From Platerodrilus igneus (taxonomy: Eukaryota; Arthropoda; Insecta; Coleoptera; Lycidae), in the NCBI GenBank assembly GCA_036346225.1, contig JARFIW010000942.1, positions 3,348,501 through 3,412,500 on the forward strand: a stretch of 64,000 bases of DNA. Direction: 5' to 3'. Made by a program: the position numbers and the translations under genes. Position 1 is the first letter of the stretch. Each line of letters begins with the position of its first letter. Under the pieces are notes generated by a model. It did no database searches and had not been told where the DNA came from. It saw only the letters and a list, made by a program, of their open reading frames with translations. Below are positions 32,961-45,734 of the stretch, in pieces.

Positions 32961-35140
32961 ATAGGATATGTCAAAAATGTGATTTTATAATTCTGGCATG
33001 TACTAGAGTAATCTAGAACGATTTGGGGTCATAGATTGCAAATCAGTTCTGTTCGAGCTTTGATCACGATGTTAGTTCGGAAGTTAAGTTCCGACGTAAT
33101 ATAAATTAGTGGTACAAATAAATTACACATGTGAGACAAATTATTATAGTGATTGATATAAGTTTATTGTACTGATAATATAAATTAATCATGGTGCATC
33201 GATATAAGTTAATTAAGAAGGATAGCTTCATAATGTTAAGAAGATAACACTTGTATTGTTAACTATTAGTTTGGAAAATAAATAAAGCGTTAGGAGAGCT
33301 TTTAGAAGGAGTTGCCTAGCAGGTTTGAAAATAAAGAACCGTTGTTTGTGCAAATAGAGTTTTGTTACAATATACAGAGCTTTGCTATTGAGAGAGATCA
33401 TGAAATTTTGGTCTAGTGTCACTAGAATTATGGTAGATTTAATTTTCTAGTATCCTAGCTAAAACACAAACAACTTTATAGTCTTCCAGGTCAACCTTAA
33501 ACCAGTTATAACGTTTCACATGGCGACTGCATTCATCCCCAAAACTGTAAGCAAGCTCAAACTTTGCTTATTAATTCCATAAAATAAGAGTAAACCAAGC
33601 TTTTTGTCGTCTTACATTTGCATTTCCCATTTTCCGGATATATTATTTTCAGAAACGTCTACACAATATCTTCAGCAACTATAAAATGTAAATCGCGGGT
33701 TTGACCTAGATGCAGAAGTAAGAGTTTTTGCTGCTTTGCGTAATATTTTGCAACATCCTTATTATAATTATTCAACTTTAAGCATCAGTGATTCACAAGC
33801 ACAGCACACATCGATAATAGTTCATGCGTCATACACTTCTAGTATTAAAACCGTTCCTATCTTTCTACAGGTTTTAACCTGAAATTGGGTCAAAGAACTG
33901 GTGATTGTTTCTCATTATGTAGGTTTTGTAAGTACTTCACGATTAAAGGAAAATTCTGTGGTAAGTAGTGACAAACATGCGGAAGTTATTAGTGTGCAAA
34001 GGCATGTTTGGATGATCTTATTTTCTCAGATAATTTACTATTATAATTAAGGCGTTAATAGATATATTTCCACCTACTTTAAATTTAATTTAAATTCTTT
34101 AATAAATGGCTGGTATTGCCAAAATTAAAATGTTCAACAGCTTTGCGTACTAAAAAATCCATCTCGAAATTACAAGACGATCTTGAACTGCTGCGTCCTC
34201 GATAAATCCTATAAATTGGACGTGGTTTAAACGAGCAGATGCGAATTTTCACTTCTGTTCCTTGCGAAAAATAATCAACAAATGGCACTCGATACTACAT
34301 CAACACATATAACTTTGGGAAAGGTCAAGTACAGCAAGAAAAATCAAACTGTGTAATTTGCATAGCCAACTAAATTTAATTTACATACAGCTGCCAATAT
34401 TTCCATTATCGACTAAAACCTTATTTAAAAATAAACAGATTTATTTTTCAGTGAGTATGAGAAAACATACTTTTGGTATTAATGCAAAGCACATTTACAG
34501 TGTGGGTAAATTCGATAATTGGGATTACTTTGTTACTGAAAACGAACCTCGAAGGGGTGCAATGATTTAACCCTGTGGCGTAACTATACCCTCATCAGCC
34601 ATGCAATGCGAAAGGTGGGACCCAAACGATAAGAAGCTCTATTCAATTTCAACGTACCCAAATTTGGCGGCCAAGAAATGGTCAGAAAAAAATTACAGAT
34701 AATCCATATTCAAAAGCTAGGTTAACGAACGGTTTTCCTTATGTTACTATTACTAAGAACTGCTGAAATACAAAGACAAGGAATAATAAGTAAAATAAAC
34801 AATGAACAATGCACACCACCTGCACCCTTCATCATCTCTTTCTACCTGTCCTGTTTTATTTTCTAAGGGTTAATAAACCGCTGAAAAAGATTGTAAATTT
34901 TAATAACAAAACTGTCATACCCTGGGCGCAAGTACATCACATAGTGACAAGGGCGAGAGAAATTTGGAACTCGATTTGGAACTCCTCACCACTACAATTA
35001 CGGAGGTAATGTGAATAGTACTTTTTTACTTAGTTAACCATCTTTGGATCTGACGAAATTCTACCGATTTTGCGCACTTTTCAAAAATTAATGTTTTACA
35101 ACATGACAATTTAAGAAAAGAAATTATTAATTACGGATTG
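32961..35140. other. AT-rich DNA without recognised content
   Basis: No convincing gene, RNA or repeat edge was seen. Short frames at 34085-34288 (minus) and 34358-34570 have no motif. Confidence 0.35.
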
Positions 35141-35552
35141 TGTAGACCACCGAGTGGTGCATTTCCTAAAAATAATAAAAATTGAGGTTTTTCGGTTCAC
35201 TATTTGTTAACGCGCGAGGGGTTTTATAATTTTATATATCGACCTAGCTCAGCCGTTCTATTGTTCTATAAGTGTCGTTTTTATTTATTGGACGTTACGT
35301 ACGCACTAGCACTGTGTTTTGTAGGGTTTATCCATAAAATCATATTCGGAGACACTAATGACTTAACTCACTTCATCGAAACAACAAGTGTCTATCACTA
35401 CTCCTTTTTCAACTTAATTTCCACAGGCACAAAGGAGTTTTATAACAGAATATAAAGGGACAAGGGATGACAACTTTGCTATTTGATTTACAACTACGAA
35501 TTTACAACGACTTAAAATTAAACACGAAAACGTGCGACAAAGAGATCAAACA
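35141..35552 (-). repeat. BEL 3' LTR (left), internally deleted
   Basis: Starts TGTAGACCACCGAGTGGTGCA and ends GATCAAACA on the plus strand, against the right LTR start near 42766 (CGAGTGGTGCAT shared) and its end TTCTAAACA. The main shared block is 35205-35545 against about 43097-43500, with about 85-90 percent identity. It lacks the part of the right LTR at about 42790-43090 and a 31-bp part (ctactcttcaacgaagtgg and on). Confidence 0.75.
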
Positions 35553-35649
35553 TCCCGCCCACCAAAATATGTATGAACTAACTTATTTAATATTTAAAAA
35601 TATTAAAGCTATTAACTAAGAAACCTAAACCGACAAAGTTATTAACTAC

Positions 35650-35652
<3 letters not shown>

Positions 35653-35696
<44 letters not shown>

Positions 35697-35719
35697 TATA
35701 TATATATATATATATATAT
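35653..35719. repeat. (TA)n microsatellite
   Basis: About 30 TA units with one interruption (gtat). The edge reads ttgctatgat, the complement of the atcatagcaa found at the edge of the (TA)n tract at 61.4 kb. Confidence 0.95.
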
Positions 35720-37249
35720 TGCTATGATAGGAGGGTAGTTTAAGAGTAGATAAAGTCATAGGGGTCGTAGGATAGATATAAATAACTTTAACTTTAAGAA
35801 AATTAAATAATTCCATCAATTATATGAGTAAATCGACTATTCTACAAAAAGTCAATTGCGAGGATACTGTATATAAAGTATATTTGATCTAATGCATGAG
35901 AAAGAAGCTCATTTAGTAACAATCAGATACTATTTAATTAGAATAGTAATATGTGCGTCGTATAATATGTTTAAGTATAATTTACGAATAAAGATAAGGT
36001 TTTAGAAGCAACTAATTGCATCAAAATTAATCATCGTGAAACATAGATAAATTGGCATTCCAAATATTTAATAATTACGTCGAAAGTATCAACGCATCTA
36101 TATGCAAACGCATCTTAATACGTCATTATTAGAAAATGGATACGTGACTACGAAGAATACATTTGCTCAGAAAACCAGCATTCTGTAACAAACAAATGAA
36201 CACCAGGCGGTCCATTACATGATAAGTTTTGGACTTATAAACTACAAACATACAATTACTTGATTGAATGTGGGTAATAATTGGAAATCGTAAGAAATAA
36301 CTATATAGTACAGAACGCTTACGTGACTGATAAAGCATTGTCACCAAAAATTCGACAGAGATTTTGAGAAAATACCGAGTTCTGCCAGAGATAATGCAAA
36401 GTACAAGCCTTGATCAATAAACACGCCAATGGAAACGAATGGTGAAAATGGCTTATAAATACAATAGGAAATGAATTAAGAGGTCAGTTCATATTCAAAC
36501 AAGCACAAACAATGCTCAAATGTATTAGAAATTTACGTGAAAAAATAATTAGTGAAACGTTAAAATTCAGAATAAGTAAAATTTGAAAGTGCAAAAATTT
36601 GTGCAACGAAAAATAAACCGATTTACAAATAGACGTAAGTTAAACAATTAATTAAATTTATTTTTAATATTTAACAAAACAGGGCCTTTGTTAAGACGGC
36701 GTTTGTTGATACCACTTTTGTTGAGACGGCTTTTGTTGAGTCGATGTTCATGTCGAAATCTAAGCCTTAACACAAATTTAACAATACGTCTGAAAGTGAG
36801 ATCAAAAGGGTACTAAAAGTTAATTCATGGAAAACTACCAGAAATCAAAAATGGATAATTCTGGCCAGTAAGTAGAGCGGATATAGCAAGGGATGCAGAC
36901 CACAAACACCATGAGGCAACTCCACTGACCGTTCCAGGTTAGCGATTTTCAAACATTTTATTATTTAAAGACTGTTTCAAATGTAATATTCAATATATAA
37001 CAGAGAAAGCATCTTAGAACATTCGAAGATACTTAAGAGTAATTAAAAGATACTTTTGCGCATAAATTTGGTAAATGTAAATATTCTATCCAGGGGAAAC
37101 TTTTGAGGTTACACAACATTGTACATATTATCAATTATTATATTGTGTGATTTTGAACTGCTTTACTTGAATCCATTTAAAAGGTAAAATAAGATTTATT
37201 ATTAGGAAGTCGAGTAATCATTGAGCTAGTCGTGGTAAACAAATAAAAT

Positions 37250-37328
37250 ATAACGTACAAATTGTGGGGCTTAATAAGGAATATCACACCAACTTAAAAA
37301 TCACGCCCAATCGTGGGGCAAATCACAG

Positions 37329-37407
<79 letters not shown>
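37250..37407. repeat. PBS-like units followed by (TA)n inside the BEL element
   Basis: The units ttgtggggcttaataagg and cacgcccaatcgtggggc, the latter followed by aaatcacagca, lead directly into about 35 TA units (37332-37407). The same motif family precedes (TA)n at 51.2 kb and 52.3 kb. The block lies between the end of the BEL integrase region (about 37430) and the 3' LTR. Confidence 0.7.
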
Positions 37408-37409
<2 letters not shown>

Positions 37410-37429
37410 TTAAATATTAAGTAACTAGC

Positions 37430-38927
37430 AGTAAACATAGTTTCACTAGATGACGTTTAACTAACCCTTGGACTGTCAGGACTGTAGCTACTCGAACGAT
37501 ATCATCCCTAACAGGATAAACATCCACCACTCTTCCTAAACGCCACTGTAGAGGGGGTTATTTTCTTCCTTTAAGAGGATAAGCGAATCAATAGGCAGGG
37601 TAGCGGAATTCCTTAACTTCGTTAACTTTCTGTTACAACGTGTGGAGGTATCTAGCACTAAATTTTTTCCAAAACCCTTGTTGCATTTGCTGCAACAGTT
37701 GCCAGCGATTTAAACGAGAGGGGTTTATGGATAACATATCTGGATCTGGTAGCACCGAAACTGGTTCAACATTAAGAAAACGACCCGGGGTCAAATACGA
37801 AATGTCATGCGGTTTGCAACTCAGTGCTCATAGTGGACGTGAGTTGAGAATCGCCTGGACTTGAATCAACACCGTCGAGAATTCTTCAAACGACAAAATT
37901 TGTTTACCGATAATTCTTTTCCAATGGAATTATACAGATTTAATCCCGGCCTACCACAACCCACCGAAATGGGGAGCAGCTGGAGGTTAATTAAACACGA
38001 ATTCGATTCCCTCAACGTCTGCCGAATGGTGCATCAGTTGAAAGATTTCACGAGAGGCCCCAACGAAATTAGTACCATTATCACAATGGATTTGAATACA
38101 TTTGCCTCTTCGAGCAATAAACGACGTAAAGTACCCAAGAAAGCGTCTGTCGACAAGTTACACACTAATTCCAAATGAATAGCTTTAGTGCTAAAACAAA
38201 TAAATAAGCAAATGTACGCTTTCAATGATTTTACGCCACGACACCGATTCATCGTGACAGAGAAAGGTCCACTAAAGTCGACTCTCGTATGTAAAAACGC
38301 CTTACCTGAAGTTAACCCAGAAGCTGATAAATCCCCCATAGGAGGACATAAAACCACAAGGTGTGCACGAAAACAACGAATGCAGGATTTCAAACATTGC
38401 CGAATAGCCCTCCTTGTGGACAATATCCAATAATTTTGAGTTAATAAAAATTGAATTGTTCGATTTCCAGGATGTAAATGTCTTTCTCAACAATCTAATA
38501 TAATAATTTCAGTCAACCGATGCGACCGAGGAAGCAAAATTGGAAATTATGCATCATGCGATAACTTTGAATTACGCAGGCGACCGCCCACCCTCAACAA
38601 ATCACGACTGTCTAAAAACGGACTAAGGCTACGTAGATGTTTACTAACAAGTTTTCCAGTTTTAATATTTGCAATGTCTTGGGCAAAAACATTTGTTTGA
38701 ACTCTTTTAATCAATAAATGTATAGCACCTTGCTGCTGAGCTAGGGACAAACTATCAGAATATTTTGAACGCAAATCTTTCGGACATCGAACATTACGAA
38801 TGAAATGACGAATACATGTAATAATCCTACAAATTTTCTGCAGCTTTGAAAATTTATCAAATAACAAATCTAAAAAATTTTCAGACATAACGACTGTTAA
38901 CGACGGAGTACGATATTCGACGTACAT
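37430..38927 (-). pseudogene. BEL/Pao integrase region
   Basis: From 38927: a helical linker, then LRSLSPFLDSRDLLRVGGRL followed by RNSKLSHDA, the typical start of BEL integrase. Then a disrupted HHCC part and VDFSGPFSV (38320, first catalytic Asp) with CFSTKAIHLELVCNLSTDAF (near 38208). The C-terminal end near 37560-37440 reads WRLGRVVDVYPVR and VRVATVLTVQGLV in pieces, a known BEL end motif. Multiple stops and frameshifts. Confidence 0.85.
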
Positions 38928-38966
38928 CTGAAATGAGTCGATAAGTTTTGGCAGAAACGTTGCTGG

Positions 38967-39665
38967 TCATTCTTCGCTACGACGCACTAACCAGGAAGAC
39001 CTTATCCACCATAATGGATGATGAAACAACTCTGAAGCCAAAAGTCCACGTAAGGCACAATCCGCATGGTTGTCCTGGGACTTAACATGAAACCACGAGA
39101 TGGTAAATACGTTCTTGAAAATGTGAAATGCGACTTTTAACAAATGTCTTCCACTTATGCGAGGAAGACCGAATCCAAGATAAAACAAAAGTGGAATCTG
39201 ACCACGCAAAAATGATACTAAATGAAAAACTATCTGTATAAATATTTTTGACGAAATCTACTAAATCTGCAAAGAGTGCGGCAGCACACAATTCGAGATG
39301 GGGCAATGAAACGCGATTAGTAGAAGCAACTTTCGATTTTGCGCATACTAATGACATGGCAAAATTACCTTCTAAATCGAACAAACGAAATTAGACGACA
39401 GCTGAATACCCGACTTCAGAAGCATCACAGAACCCATGCAACTTTACTTTTTTATAATTATTACATACGATGTGACGCGAAATCGCAATATTCGAAACCG
39501 CTGGCAATCGCCCACAAAATATTTCCATTTTTCTACGACTTCCAATCGCGGCTGTTGGTCCCAACCGAGGCCTAAAAGCCAAAGATCTTGAACTAAACGT
39601 TTAACGAAAAGTACTAAAGGCGCTATTATACCGAGAGGATCAAAAATTTTTGCGATAGCCGACAA
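38967..39665 (-). pseudogene. BEL/Pao RNase H region
   Basis: AIAKIFDPLGIIAPLVLFVK (near 39655), the family mark after RT, is followed by LHGFCDASEVGYSAVV (near 39435), AKSKVASTNRVSLPHLELCA (near 39340) with the Glu region, and WSDSTFVLSWIR (near 39205), the Asp region. Order and spacing fit BEL RNase H. Frameshifts separate the parts. Confidence 0.85.
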
Positions 39666-39809
39666 AATATTACGCTTAGTGCAAGTGCGCTTTTAGCGTT
39701 TAAAGTTGTATAAAAATACATCTGTACGAGCACGCCACGAGAGGCCCAAAATTTTTATCGAACCACTATCTTGATCTTGAAATGTAATTGCTTCAGAACT
39801 GGACAGGGA

Positions 39810-40416
39810 CTACTTCAAGTTGGACATCACTTCCGGGAAATTACTTTTCCATTTTCTTAATTGAAAACCACCACTAGCGCAAATACTATTCAACTCACCA
39901 ATTAACTGATTAGCAGCTTCAATCGAATTGCATACAGTGACTAAATCATCAACATAGGTATTGCTCACCAATACCGATGACGCGAAACGAAAGTTAATCG
40001 ATTCTAACCTTGCCAATTCTTGAACAGTACGCAAGGCCAAAAAAAGGCGAAGACGAAACTCCATAAGTTTGAGTATTTAATTTAAAGTTCATAATAGAAT
40101 CCGACTGGGAAAATCTCCAGACGATACGTTGATAATCACGATGAGTATCTTTGACCAAAATCTGCCGATACATTTGTTTAATATCAGCTGTAATTACGAT
40201 AGGATGTACATGAAAGTGCAATAACAAAACTGTAATGTCTTTTTGCAAAGCAGGGGCAATAGCCAAGCTATCATTTAACAAATTTCCAGATTGATCATGA
40301 CACGAAGCATAGAAAACAACACGCAACTTGGTGGTAGTTCTGTTACGCTTATGTACAGCATGATGGGGAATGTAATACATCCTCTCATGCACCAACGAAT
40401 TTTCAAGCGATTCCAT
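39810..40416 (-). pseudogene. BEL/Pao reverse transcriptase
   Basis: From 40395: YYIPHHAVHKRNRTTTKLRV, VFYASCHDQSGNLLND, LHFHVHPIVITADIKQMYRQI (shown here in part; motif A with Asp), YGVSSSPF and, in the next frame, NTYVDDLVTVCNS (near 39965), the YVDD active site. At least two frameshifts. The enzyme would copy the element RNA in the cytoplasmic particle. Confidence 0.88.
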
Positions 40417-40717
40417 TTAAACCATGTGACCGCTTTTCAAATAATTCTCCATAAATTATTGATAATCCGAATACAATTCAGGATTTTTTAGCAAACGACG
40501 TTCTAATGACAAAAATCTTTTAATAGAAATCGATCTCGTAGCTGCGAATGAGGGTTCAGTAGTTTTGTAGGGCAAGGACACTACAAAACGACCGTCCTTG
40601 TTACGTCTATAATTTTTCACAAATTCCTTTTCACGCTTTTCTTCTTCAAGAGAAACGTGTTTTTTGAAAGGAATATTTTATAATTCCAAAATCGACGAAT
40701 TTTCGCTGTCTAAGGGC

Positions 40718-41154
40718 TCAACGAAAGCACAACGACGTAATGGAATTATTCGGAGAAACGACCTTTCTCGTTAACACCCAACCAAAGGTTGTTTCAATAG
40801 CAACCGGCTCGTTAGCGACACCCCAACAAAATTCGTTCAACAAAACCTGAGCAAAAATTTCTGCTCCGAGTAGCATTTCAGTCTTACCAGGAATATCAAA
40901 ATTAGGATCAGCTAAGGCCAAACCTCGAGTATGCGACCATATCTTGACCCCGTAGACGACGAAGATAATTGATTACAAATGATAGGTAAAATATAACAAT
41001 TAATTTCATATGCTGGAGACCTTGCTCTTGAGGGACTGACTACACACGATAGTGTACCAGACACCAACGACGAATTCAAGTCAAGTCCTTGAACAGTGAC
41101 ATTGGCTCTCCGTCTCTTTAAACCTAATTTCTGACGGCACCTTTCAGTCATCAA
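40718..41154 (-). pseudogene. BEL/Pao aspartic protease region
   Basis: The minus-strand frames contain ANVTVQGLDLNSSLVSGTLS (near 41105) and LADPNFDIPGKTEMLLGAEI (near 40915) with ETTFGWVLTRKV (near 40780). The latter two are the DUF1758-type segment seen between protease and RT in BEL/Pao pol proteins. A frameshift lies between the two frames. Confidence 0.75.
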
Positions 41155-41272
41155 ACTTTACATGGATCCGTTATCTAAAATTATACGAACAGGTTGAATT
41201 TTTCTGTATAATCCAACACCAACACCATTGCCGTAGCTAACAGCTTGGTTGTATATTTTAATGATGTCGAAA

Positions 41273-42560
41273 TTAACGAGCTAGTGGCAGGTTGTTCATG
41301 CACAACCGCCGACGACAGATGGTCTTTACTAGGACTACTAGTAGAAGTAAGTCTAAACGCCGAGGAAACGATAACCTTTGACGATGAGTTTGTCTGCGTG
41401 GAGACACCGATTTTTCTTGTTTATCGAAGTGAAGTAACGATTTGTGTGACTGTTGATATGTTCTACACGACCAATCCAACTTATAATTTTTCACCGAATG
41501 TGAAGTATTTAAGCATTTAATAGAAAGATTTTTAACCATTATCACCTCAAATCTTTCTTGAGGGGTTTTATCGGACAATACATCTATAAATAGGATGCAC
41601 AGCTTGACAGAGATACAATTTTTACCATCATTGGTGGTACCAATTAAAGAAGTTTTAGCCGAAGTGCTAACGAACTTTCCTTTTTCCCCTTGTTTTACGG
41701 AATCTCGAGATTTTAAGCATGTTCCTAAAGCAATGTTATTTATTTCCAATACTTAACATTGTTTTTCACTATACGACCTTAAATCTTTGAACGAGGGAAT
41801 CTCGTCACTATTTTCTAATTCGAAACGCTTTAAAACTTTGTATCTAATTTTTTCGATAACAGATTAGACAACATAAAATCTAATAGATGTATTTCCATTT
41901 GCTTTAACTCAAATATATTTTCATCAAAACAACTAATTAATTGCCGGAGTTCCGTGTAAGAGTCTGAGAAACTTACATTAGGACATTTTTAGAGAACATT
42001 AGAATATGTCAAAACTAATAACCTCTTGGACTGAAAACGATTTGTAATGATTTTATATGCTTTATCGTATGCACAATTAAATTATCTAGTGTATCTACGA
42101 GATGGCAAAATTTTTCTACAATTTACAAACTGACAATATCATAAATCAATCGCTTATTAATTGCATAATAAGTTTAAAAGCCTGAAATACGACCTGAGAA
42201 CTGCGGGACTAATAGGTGTTTCAAGCAAATACCACTATTTATCGACAAAGGATTACTCATATTTTCCACCTACGGCTTATTTTCTACGATATCTAATTCA
42301 CATTGTTCAGCGATAATACGAATATCTAATAGATAATCATCTATTTTCACACTAATAGCCGAGAATTCATCCAACTGTTCACTTTCTTCATCAAAGAAAA
42401 TATACTTGCAAAAAACTTGAAATCAGTTTCAATTTACTCGACACTTCTCATCGATGCTCTAATTATAGGCATCGATACATTTTCCGGTTTATTATTGTTA
42501 CTGTGTATTTGATCCTACCGTTTTACTACAAACCTAGATTCAAGAATAGCTTCATCAATT
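41273..42560 (-). pseudogene. BEL/Pao gag region
   Basis: The frame at 41999-41850 on the minus strand reads FSDSYTELRQLISCFDENIF and LLDFMLSNLLSKKLDTKF, similar to the DUF1759-type gag segment. Downstream, a Cys-poor remnant of the zinc-knuckle region (KCLNTSHSVKNYKLDWSCR and HKSLLHF, near 41510) is readable in a 158-codon frame that ends at 41273. Nothing clear is seen further upstream to 42765. The part from 41780 to 42560 is full of stops. Confidence 0.55.
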
Positions 42561-42765
42561 GATATAACCATATTTGATTAATGAACGACAATAAACACTA
42601 ACGTAAAAACAATGCGTGCCTCAATACGCTATGACAACTGATTAATCTACTAAATTAAATTATTAATAGACAAATGCAACTAATTACAATGCTCGCTCGA
42701 CAAAACGTTTAATGTTTCAAAATAAATACCAACAAATAACCTCTTTGTTATACTATCCAATAAGT

Positions 42766-43503
42766 TGGATGACCCGAGTGGTGCATCAAACTTTGGTCGA
42801 CGAAAATTTAAAATACAACCCTCATAAATATAGTAAGTAACCGAAATTTCTACAAAGTTTACATAAAGTACACCGACCGACCATTAATCCTTGTGACAAA
42901 GAAAAAGGTATGTATTATAAATCTACTGTTATACCCAAATGTTTCTACTATTAAATGTGCAAACAAGATGTTAGCGTCTTTGCAATACGCCCAAAAATAT
43001 CAAAACTACGACAATTATTAAATTAAAGTATTAATAAGAAACGGCAGGAATAGAAACTAATTAATTAATCAAATAATCCGGCTTACGAAGACCCATTTTG
43101 TTAATGCGCGACGGGTCTTATAATTTTAGATATCGACTTACCTCAGCCGTTCTATTGTTCTATAAGTGTCGTTTCTACTCTTCAACGAAGTGGACTGTAT
43201 GGTGATTTATTGGACGTGTTACATACGCACTATCACTGTGTTTTTTAGAGTTTATCCAAAAAATCACATTCGGAGACACTAATGACTTAACTCACTCTAC
43301 CGAAACAACAAACGTTTCTCTTCGATGTCTATAGCAAGTGTCTGTCACTACCCCTTTTTCAACTTAATTTCCACAGGCACAAAGGAGGTTCTATGACTGG
43401 ATATAACAGGATAAGGGATGACAGCTTTGCTATTTAATTTACAATTACGAATTTACAATGAGTTAAAATTAAAACCGAAAACGTGCGGCAAAGATTCTAA
43501 ACA
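42766..43503 (-). repeat. BEL 5' LTR (right)
   Basis: About 738 bp from TGGATGACCCGAGTGG to TCTAAACA. It shares blocks with the left LTR in the same order (gagtggtgcat; gttctattgttctataagtg; ggagacactaatgacttaac; ccacaggcacaaagga; aaacgtgcg-caaag). As the element runs on the minus strand this is the 5' LTR; a primer-binding site should lie just left of 42766 but I could not recognise one. Confidence 0.7.
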
Positions 43504-43926
43504 CTATTATAATTTAAGTGCAAGTGAAAATAAAGCAATGTCTTAAACTTGCCACACAATTCAAATGGCTGGTTGTGTTATTCTTAATTAAAAAATTGTG
43601 CATATTGTCATACATGTACACTGTTTGCTTCAGTAAGATCAAGTTCGACGATTAATGATTGTCAGGGTTTGTCGAAAAAAATTAAAGAGCATTTGCTTGC
43701 GCAATCCCATTTAACTTATTGTTTTATTTATGATACGTGGAAAAACTAAACCATTGATTAAAAAGATACTCTAGTTAGAAAATTAAATTTCCTTTCCCAT
43801 TTTTTTTAGGTATGTCCATGATTGTTTATGTGCTATCACTAACAATAAAAAATTGTATATCTTTTTAATAGTTAGCACCAACAGTTATAATTTACTATTA
43901 AATGTGAAACCAACATAAAACTTAAT
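43504..43926. other. AT-rich DNA between BEL and Penelope-like elements
   Basis: No supported feature. It may include unreadable reverse-transcriptase remains of the Penelope-like element that follows. Confidence 0.3.
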
Positions 43927-44631
43927 TTTGTAGATATGACATTACACCTAATTAATGAAAAAATCACAACTCAATGGTATACTAAACCACTTGGTCAGGT
44001 AGATACATTATTTATCTATTTTAATGTTCTTTGTCACAAAAAAATCTGTAATCATAGGCCTCGCAGAGAGATCAATAAAACGATCAGATTCAGAATTAGA
44101 GCTGACGTTAATAAAAAAGCAAAATATACATTAATCAAAAATAACTATTTAATAAGTATTATTCAAAAAGTGTTTGAAAAAACAAATTTACAAATTTTCC
44201 AACAGTGAATCAACAAACACAAACAAAATAGAGAATAACCAAAATTCAAAATCCCAAATTTACCTAATTTATTCGAAAAATTATCATATATGCTTAAAAA
44301 GCACAAACTTATGATTACTCACAAAAGTTTTAATCTCACGAAAAAATTATATAGTAATTTAAAAAATCCTACACCACACGATAAAAAATTTATACAATTT
44401 ACCAAATTTCATGTCAAACTATTTGTAAATATGTCTACATAAGGCAAAGCAAACGACATTTGGAAAAAAGATTGTATGGGCATAAATACGACAAAAAAAT
44501 CAATCTGCCCTATTCAAACATGAAGCATCTACAAAACACAAATTTGATTTTAAGCATACAAAAATCATTAAAATAGAGCAAAACCGTATAAAAAGAGAAT
44601 GCCTCGAAATGATATGTATATTTAAAAATTA
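43927..44631 (+). pseudogene. Penelope-like element: RT end and GIY-YIG endonuclease
   Basis: A frame from 43927 gives FVDMTLHLINEKITTQWYTK, the block after the RT core in Penelope-like elements, then loses homology in a shifted frame. Further on, PNLFEKLSYMLKKHKLMITH (near 44265), CKYVYIRQSKRHLEKRLYGH (near 44430) and ALFKHEASTKHKFDF (near 44510) lead to IKRECLEMICIFKN and a stop at 44631. The CKYVYIRQ block is the GIY-YIG signature with the Gly changed to Arg; EN-type residues R, H and the E of LEMI remain. Several frameshifts. No terminal repeats were found. Confidence 0.8.
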
Positions 44632-44869
44632 AAATACAATTAATAATAAAACGGATATCAATAACCTAAGCAAAATTTCCTATAATATAATGAAATAAAC
44701 TAAACTAATATAATAAAAAAAAATTTATGGCAGTTGTACTGATTAATCAACATAAACCAGAGAACACATTGCATACTATATTTATTCATACTATCATTGC
44801 AAAATTGTAGATTAAAACTGAAACTACACGTGTATGTATATAGTATTAAGCTAAAGTGTTGTTTATCTC
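44632..44869. other. AT-rich spacer before LINE copy 2
   Basis: No feature seen. Confidence 0.3.
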
Positions 44870-44936
44870 ACAAGTAAAATTCTTGTCCGGAGGTAAAATA
44901 CTCCCTCATTCGGATCTCCGGGAGGGGGTACTTGGG

Positions 44937-45715
44937 GCTCGTCATCGTAAGAATATAAAACAACAGTTCGATTTAGTGATAGGGACTTGGAATGTAAGGT
45001 CATTACTTAGAGTAGATAAGTTAACGAATTTATTAGTCGAAATGAGAAAGGAAAAGCTGGACATTTTAGGTATTAGTGAGGTGAGATGGCCAGATAGTAA
45101 TGACTTTTGGAAAGATAATTATAGAATAATTACAACTTCTTCAACTAATGGACAGGCAGGGGTAGGAATAGTGTTAGGTAAAAGATTAGGGCATAAAGTT
45201 AAAGAGTACTTACAATTTAGTGATAGAATAATTATGGTTAGATTGAGTACAAAACCCACAGACACTGTTTTAGTACAGGTTTACATGCCAACAACTCAGT
45301 ACGAGGATGAGGAAGTAGAAAAGGTATACGAGAATATAAATAGTATAGAGAGAAAAGTAAAAGGAGATGAGAATTTAATAGTTATGGGCGATTTTAATGC
45401 GTCAGTGGGAGAAGGTAGTGATGGAAAATGGTAGGAAAATTTGGGTATGGTAGACAAAATGATAGAAAAGAAAGATTAGTTGAGTTTTGCCAGGAACATA
45501 GATTAGTAACTGTAAACACCCTATTCGAACAACATGTTAGGAGAAGATATACCTGGAAAGCCCCAGGTGATAGGGCTAGATACCAAATAGATTATATTTT
45601 AGTTAAACAAAGATTTAGAAACCAAGTTAAAAACTGTCGTAGTTATCCAGGGGCTGACATAGATAGCGATCATAACTTAGTTAAAATGAAGTGTAAACTA
45701 AAATTCAAAAATTGA
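44937..45715 (+). pseudogene. LINE copy 2 endonuclease domain
   Basis: GTWNVRSLLRVDKL (near 44984), LDILGISEVRWPD (near 45060, catalytic Glu), VGIVLGKRLGHKV, VLVQVYMPTTQYEDEE, IVMGDFNASVGEG (near 45380, Asp/Asn pair), a frameshift near 45430, TWKAPGDRARYQIDYILVKQ and DIDSDHNLVKMK (near 45660, the SDH motif). All catalytic motifs of the apurinic-like endonuclease are present. It would nick the target for priming. Confidence 0.9.
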
Positions 45716-45734
45716 GAAAGGGTAAAAGAGAGGA

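Larger units (their letters stand above)
35141..43503 (-). mobile_element. BEL/Pao LTR retrotransposon, decayed
   Basis: Two related terminal segments (35141-35552 and about 42766-43503) enclose gag, protease, reverse transcriptase, RNase H and integrase remnants in that order on the minus strand, the BEL/Pao order. The left LTR lacks about 300 bp found in the right LTR. Both LTRs have TG...CA ends. Flanks (gattg against ctatt) do not match, so I cannot show the target duplication. All coding parts carry frameshifts and stops. A (TA)n tract with PBS-like units has invaded the region after integrase. Confidence 0.85.
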
